Shown piece by piece: positions 61,434 to 64,000 of a DNA stretch of 64,000 nt. Position 1 is the stretch's first letter. Each line of letters opens with the position of its first letter. The notes beneath the pieces were generated by a model that had not been told where the DNA came from, ran no database searches, and saw only the letters and a list, made by a program, of their open reading frames with translations. The position numbers and the translations under genes were made by a program. The DNA comes from Tenericutes bacterium MZ-XQ (lineage in GTDB: Bacteria > Bacillota_I > Bacilli_A > Acholeplasmatales > Acholeplasmataceae): contig CP017950.1 in the NCBI GenBank assembly GCA_002838205.1, positions 620,001-684,000 on the forward strand, given 5' to 3'.

Positions 61434-62618
61434 TCATTTTTCTTGTTTCTGAAGGAGTTTTTTGTCATAAACATCAATGAAAACTGCTCCTAAAGGTGCT
61501 GTAATTATGATTGCAAGCACTGAGATCATTAAGATAAGTTCTCCATGAGCAAGTCCTAAAGAAAGCGGAATTGCCCCGATTGCGGCTTGTACGGTTGCTT
61601 TTGGTGTATATGATCCTGCAACAAATAATTTTTCTTTTGCATTTAGTTTTGTCTTTATCAACGAAATAAAAACACCTAGAAGTCTAAATAAGACTGCGAT
61701 ATTTATTAAGATAACTGCAGATAAACCAACATCAGCTAATACGTCTAAATTAACAAGTGCACCAACTAAAACAAATAGCATTATTTCTGCAACAACCCAT
61801 ATTTTTTCAAATTTATTAACCAATCTTTTTGAAAGTATTGGATAATAATGGTTGATTGCAATGCCAAATGCCATCACGGCAAGCAATCCACTGAATGGTA
61901 TGATATTTATTAAAACATCTTCTAAGGTCATAAATAAAAAGCCAATAGCAAATATGATTAAAACCTTAATGGTATCTCGCATATGAAAAATCTTAAAAAA
62001 CTTTTGTGTGATAAATCCTATTATTATACCAATAAATATGCCTAATCCAATGGATATTGGTATATTAATTAAGGTACTTATATGAAATGAATCTCCTTGA
62101 GCAAGTTGTAAAAATGCATAAAATAATACAATCACATAAACATCATCAATCGATGCACTAGCTAAAATCATATGTGGAATTCTTTTTTGCCTACCATATC
62201 CAGATGCCATCAGTTTGATCATTCTAGGAACAATAACAGCTGGTGATACAGCAGCAACGATAGCACCCATGACTAAAGCAGTTTTAGTATCAATATCAAA
62301 AAATAATGGTGCTAAAAAGGTAATCGCAATAATCTCTATTGTCGCTGGGATAAATGATAATAATATTGCTGGTCGTCCAACTTTTTTTAAATCATCCACA
62401 TGAAGTGATAGTCCAGCTCTAATCAAAATAACAATAAGTGCTATTTCTCTAAGATCAGTAGAAATGTTCATGATGCTAGAATCAATTAAGTTTAATGCAT
62501 ATGGGCCCATTATCATACCCGCAAGCAACATCCCTAAAATCGGAGGTAGTTTTAACACATTAAAAATTTTGGCAAGCATTAAACTGATTAAAATAATGAG
62601 TGAGACACTAAGTAACAT
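61434..62618 (-). CDS. Cation/proton antiporter (CPA family, NhaP/KefB-like membrane domain)
   Basis: 394 residues, ATG 62618 after AGGAG; the longer frame begins with a TTG inside the riboswitch terminator. About eleven to twelve membrane segments of the Na_H_Exchanger fold: PPILGMLLAGMIMGPYAL, AAVSPAVIVPRM and SASIDDVYVIVLFYAF with the ion-binding Asp pair region. No C-terminal RCK domain. Exchanges Na+ or K+ for H+. Its leader is a fluoride riboswitch, a known association for such antiporters, suggesting a role in coping with fluoride or acid stress. Confidence 0.88.
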   Translation of the reverse strand: MLLSVSLIILISLMLAKIFNVLKLPPILGMLLAGMIMGPYALNLIDSSIMNISTDLREIALIVILIRAGLSLHVDDLKKVGRPAILLSFIPATIEIIAITFLAPLFFDIDTKTALVMGAIVAAVSPAVIVPRMIKLMASGYGRQKRIPHMILASASIDDVYVIVLFYAFLQLAQGDSFHISTLINIPISIGLGIFIGIIIGFITQKFFKIFHMRDTIKVLIIFAIGFLFMTLEDVLINIIPFSGLLAVMAFGIAINHYYPILSKRLVNKFEKIWVVAEIMLFVLVGALVNLDVLADVGLSAVILINIAVLFRLLGVFISLIKTKLNAKEKLFVAGSYTPKATVQAAIGAIPLSLGLAHGELILMISVLAIIITAPLGAVFIDVYDKKLLQKQEK

Positions 62619-62635
62619 CTTTCTTCTCCTTTTAA

Positions 62636-62672
62636 ACAAAAAACTTCTACAACAAAAAAAGTTGTAGAAGTC
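62636..62672 (-). terminator. Riboswitch-controlled terminator of the antiporter gene
   Basis: ACTTCTACAAC, T7 loop, GTTGTAGAAGT then T5G on the minus strand. Its left arm shares CTTCTAC with the 3' end of the fluoride aptamer, so aptamer and terminator compete. Confidence 0.85.
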
Positions 62673-62719
62673 ATTAGCATTGAGCGGTTTTAGTAAGTAC
62701 TAAGGGAGACATCATTCCC
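62664..62719 (-). promoter_or_regulatory. Fluoride (crcB-type) riboswitch
   Basis: The minus strand reads GGGAATGATGTCTCCC (62704-62719), a short linker, AACCGC, then GCTAATGACTTCTAC (ending 62664). These are the crcB-motif landmarks in order: the GGxxATGxxGTxxxCC hairpin, the ACCGC segment of the pseudoknot and the GCTxATGACxxCTAC end. Position directly before an intrinsic terminator fits the known on-switch mechanism. Confidence 0.85.
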
Positions 62720-62726
62720 AAAATTA

Positions 62727-62754
62727 ATTATATAGTTTTTTTTATAAATGTCAA
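62727..62754 (-). promoter_or_regulatory. Promoter of the fluoride-riboswitch antiporter gene
   Basis: TTGACA (62749-62754), 16-base spacer, TATAAT (62727-62732): a full consensus. The -35 overlaps the stop of the upstream DUF1295 gene. Start is expected a few bases before the aptamer. Confidence 0.8.
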
Positions 62755-63650
62755 CTTTCTTCTTGATAAACTGATGATTCTTTTTGTTTTCGAACAAAAG
62801 GAATAATCATTGAGACTTGTTCTTGATAAAGTTTATATTCAGGTCTAGTCTTTAATATCTTCTTTTCCATCATTGGGATACTAATAAATACAAAAAGCAA
62901 TGTCATTGAAAGTGGCGCTAAAAGGTATAGTAAATCGATTTGATTGGATAAACCAACCATCATGATATATAACCCCCACCATACAGTAACTTCCCCAAAA
63001 TAATTTGGATGTCTTGAAAGTCTCCATAGACCTTCATCAATACATTTTTTTTCTCCTAGATGCGCTTTTCTAAATTTCCGCATTTGTTCGTCTGATACAT
63101 ATTGAATTACTGTTGCAAGTATTACCATTAAAAATCCAACTGTAAACAAAAGATTTAAACTAGGATTTATCGTTAATATTTTTATACCTACAATTAGCTG
63201 TGCAAAAACAATTAAAGTAGGAAATAACTGAATGGCTAAAAAATTCGTTAAAAAATATAATTTAGGCGCTTTATCTCTAATCATTAAATAACGCCAATCA
63301 ACTTCAGTAAACCCATGCCATCCTTTGATCCAGTTTAAAGTGAGTCGGATTGCCCAAAAGCTAATTGCAAACATCATCATAAAATGTGGCAATGTGAGTG
63401 TCTTACCTGAATCGATAAAAACAAAAATTAAAAATACCGGTGGAATGACACTCCAATATGGGTCATATAAGCTTGCGTTATTTAAAATTAAGCTCATGAT
63501 ATATATGAATACCATAGCCGCTAAATCAGCAACTAATAACGCTAATATCATAGACTCTAAGTTAACAAATACATATACAACATATGCAATAACAAACGCA
63601 ATTATATAAAGTAATCCCACAACAATCAGATCTTTTGTTTTTTTATTCAT
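62751..63650 (-). CDS. DUF1295 / steroid 5-alpha-reductase-like membrane protein
   Basis: 299 residues with seven to eight membrane segments. The family signature appears near the end: GLWRLSRHPNYFGEVTVWWGLYI (about 208-230), with the conserved RHPNYFGE. Earlier TLNWIKGWHGFTEVDWRY is also typical of DUF1295. Relatives include isoprenylcysteine methyltransferase-like and 5-alpha reductase-like enzymes; the substrate is unknown. ATG 63650. Confidence 0.88.
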   Translation of the reverse strand: MNKKTKDLIVVGLLYIIAFVIAYVVYVFVNLESMILALLVADLAAMVFIYIMSLILNNASLYDPYWSVIPPVFLIFVFIDSGKTLTLPHFMMMFAISFWAIRLTLNWIKGWHGFTEVDWRYLMIRDKAPKLYFLTNFLAIQLFPTLIVFAQLIVGIKILTINPSLNLLFTVGFLMVILATVIQYVSDEQMRKFRKAHLGEKKCIDEGLWRLSRHPNYFGEVTVWWGLYIMMVGLSNQIDLLYLLAPLSMTLLFVFISIPMMEKKILKTRPEYKLYQEQVSMIIPFVRKQKESSVYQEES

Positions 63651-63681
63651 GATATACCCCTTGTAGTTTTTTTATATTATA

Positions 63682-64000
63682 TCACGAAACATAGGATTTC
63701 ATTAACTTGTCTATAAGATTTTGCATGACTTGATCTATATCAAAATGCTGATCTTTAAGTAAACTCATCGAAGTTGCATTTAAGTTTACAAACTCTGTTT
63801 GATTGACATTTAGACCTACACCAATGACAACATAATCAAGCATATTACCTTGGCTTCTTGATTCCATCAAAATACCACATATTTTATCAACTCCAACATA
63901 TAAGTCATTAGGTTCTTTAAAACGGGGAGTGATGTCATGTGATTCTAACAAAGATGTAATGCCTTCTATCATCCATTTTTTTATATCTTCCAAACAAGAG
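63682..64000 (-). CDS. birA: Biotin--protein ligase (BirA), C-terminal part, runs off right edge
   Basis: About 105 codons; the frame stays open through base 64000 and no convincing start is inside the window (a TTG at 63993 is only an internal codon). EPNDLYVGVDKICGILMES matches the biotin/ATP-binding KWPNDIYxxxKKxxGIL(I/T)E motif, but the usual KW before PND is FKE here. VVIGVGLNVNQ is the conserved following strand. It attaches biotin to acyl-carrier-type proteins. The C-terminal repressor-like domain seems short, and the N-terminal half is outside the window. Confidence 0.85.
   Translation of the reverse strand, partial: SCLEDIKKWMIEGITSLLESHDITPRFKEPNDLYVGVDKICGILMESRSQGNMLDYVVIGVGLNVNQTEFVNLNATSMSLLKDQHFDIDQVMQNLIDKLMKSYVS

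Noticed and set aside
1-64000. Mycoplasma-type code with TGA as tryptophan
   Set aside because: Tryptophans are TGG, and TGA acts as the stop in many ATGA overlaps (for example at 10887, 10258, 19651).

Overview
The window is AT-rich and densely packed, with most genes on the minus strand. It uses the standard code: TGA serves as a real stop in many ATGA gene overlaps, and Trp is TGG. Small signalling and redox operons, no visible peptidoglycan genes and low GC suggest a free-living relative of the Mollicutes (Izemoplasma/Acholeplasma/Haloplasma-like) or a deep Bacillota lineage. This placement is inference from gene content only.

Positions 1-16708 hold the most striking locus, a surface-filament/adhesin system. 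A nine-gene minus-strand operon runs from 16708 to 2621. It encodes three SipW-type secreted proteins (Z', Y', X'), an ER-type (Ser/His) signal peptidase of the SipW kind, a membrane-anchored McrB/MoxR-like AAA ATPase, three small secreted proteins and a 2.3-kresidue beta-helix-type adhesin. Downstream lies a second Z-Y-X copy (2132 to beyond the left edge). It has its own consensus promoter followed by three tandem c-di-GMP-I (GEMM-I) riboswitches, each carrying its own intrinsic terminator. An IS1595-family element with a perfect 8-bp target duplication sits in the leader of the first operon. Next door are two overlapping membrane EAL proteins, one with an intact and one with a damaged active site, and a hybrid histidine kinase. 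A PAS-GGDEF cyclase is encoded at 35.8-36.7 kb. The window therefore contains plausible makers, breakers and RNA sensors of c-di-GMP together with the surface structure they probably control.

Positions 23.9-39 kb are metabolic and housekeeping: a PEP carboxykinase joined in frame to an O6-alkylguanine-DNA alkyltransferase, Nudix enzymes, a K+ channel, OsmC, a methyltransferase, a double kinase-fold protein, RlmD-like and PlsC-like enzymes, and a tdh-kbl threonine-degradation operon with a CcpA cre-like site. An IS110-family element has split a P-loop kinase gene. Its leader looks like a bridge RNA, and two segments of the first loop match the two halves of the insertion site.

Positions 39-54 kb hold an M28 peptidase and a catabolic operon (NfnS-NfnL, then a multi-subunit FAD/Fe-S dehydrogenase resembling the thermococcal PdhAFXB proline dehydrogenase, then P5C dehydrogenase). 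They also hold two MATE exporters, an IS91-family element, and an HxlR regulator divergent from an FMN reductase. Positions 54-64 kb hold a tRNA-Val(GAC), a DUF2179 membrane protein, a beta-propeller gene broken by an in-frame TAA, a LytTR regulator, a Trk/Ktr potassium system, a cation/proton antiporter under a fluoride riboswitch, a DUF1295 membrane protein and a truncated biotin ligase.
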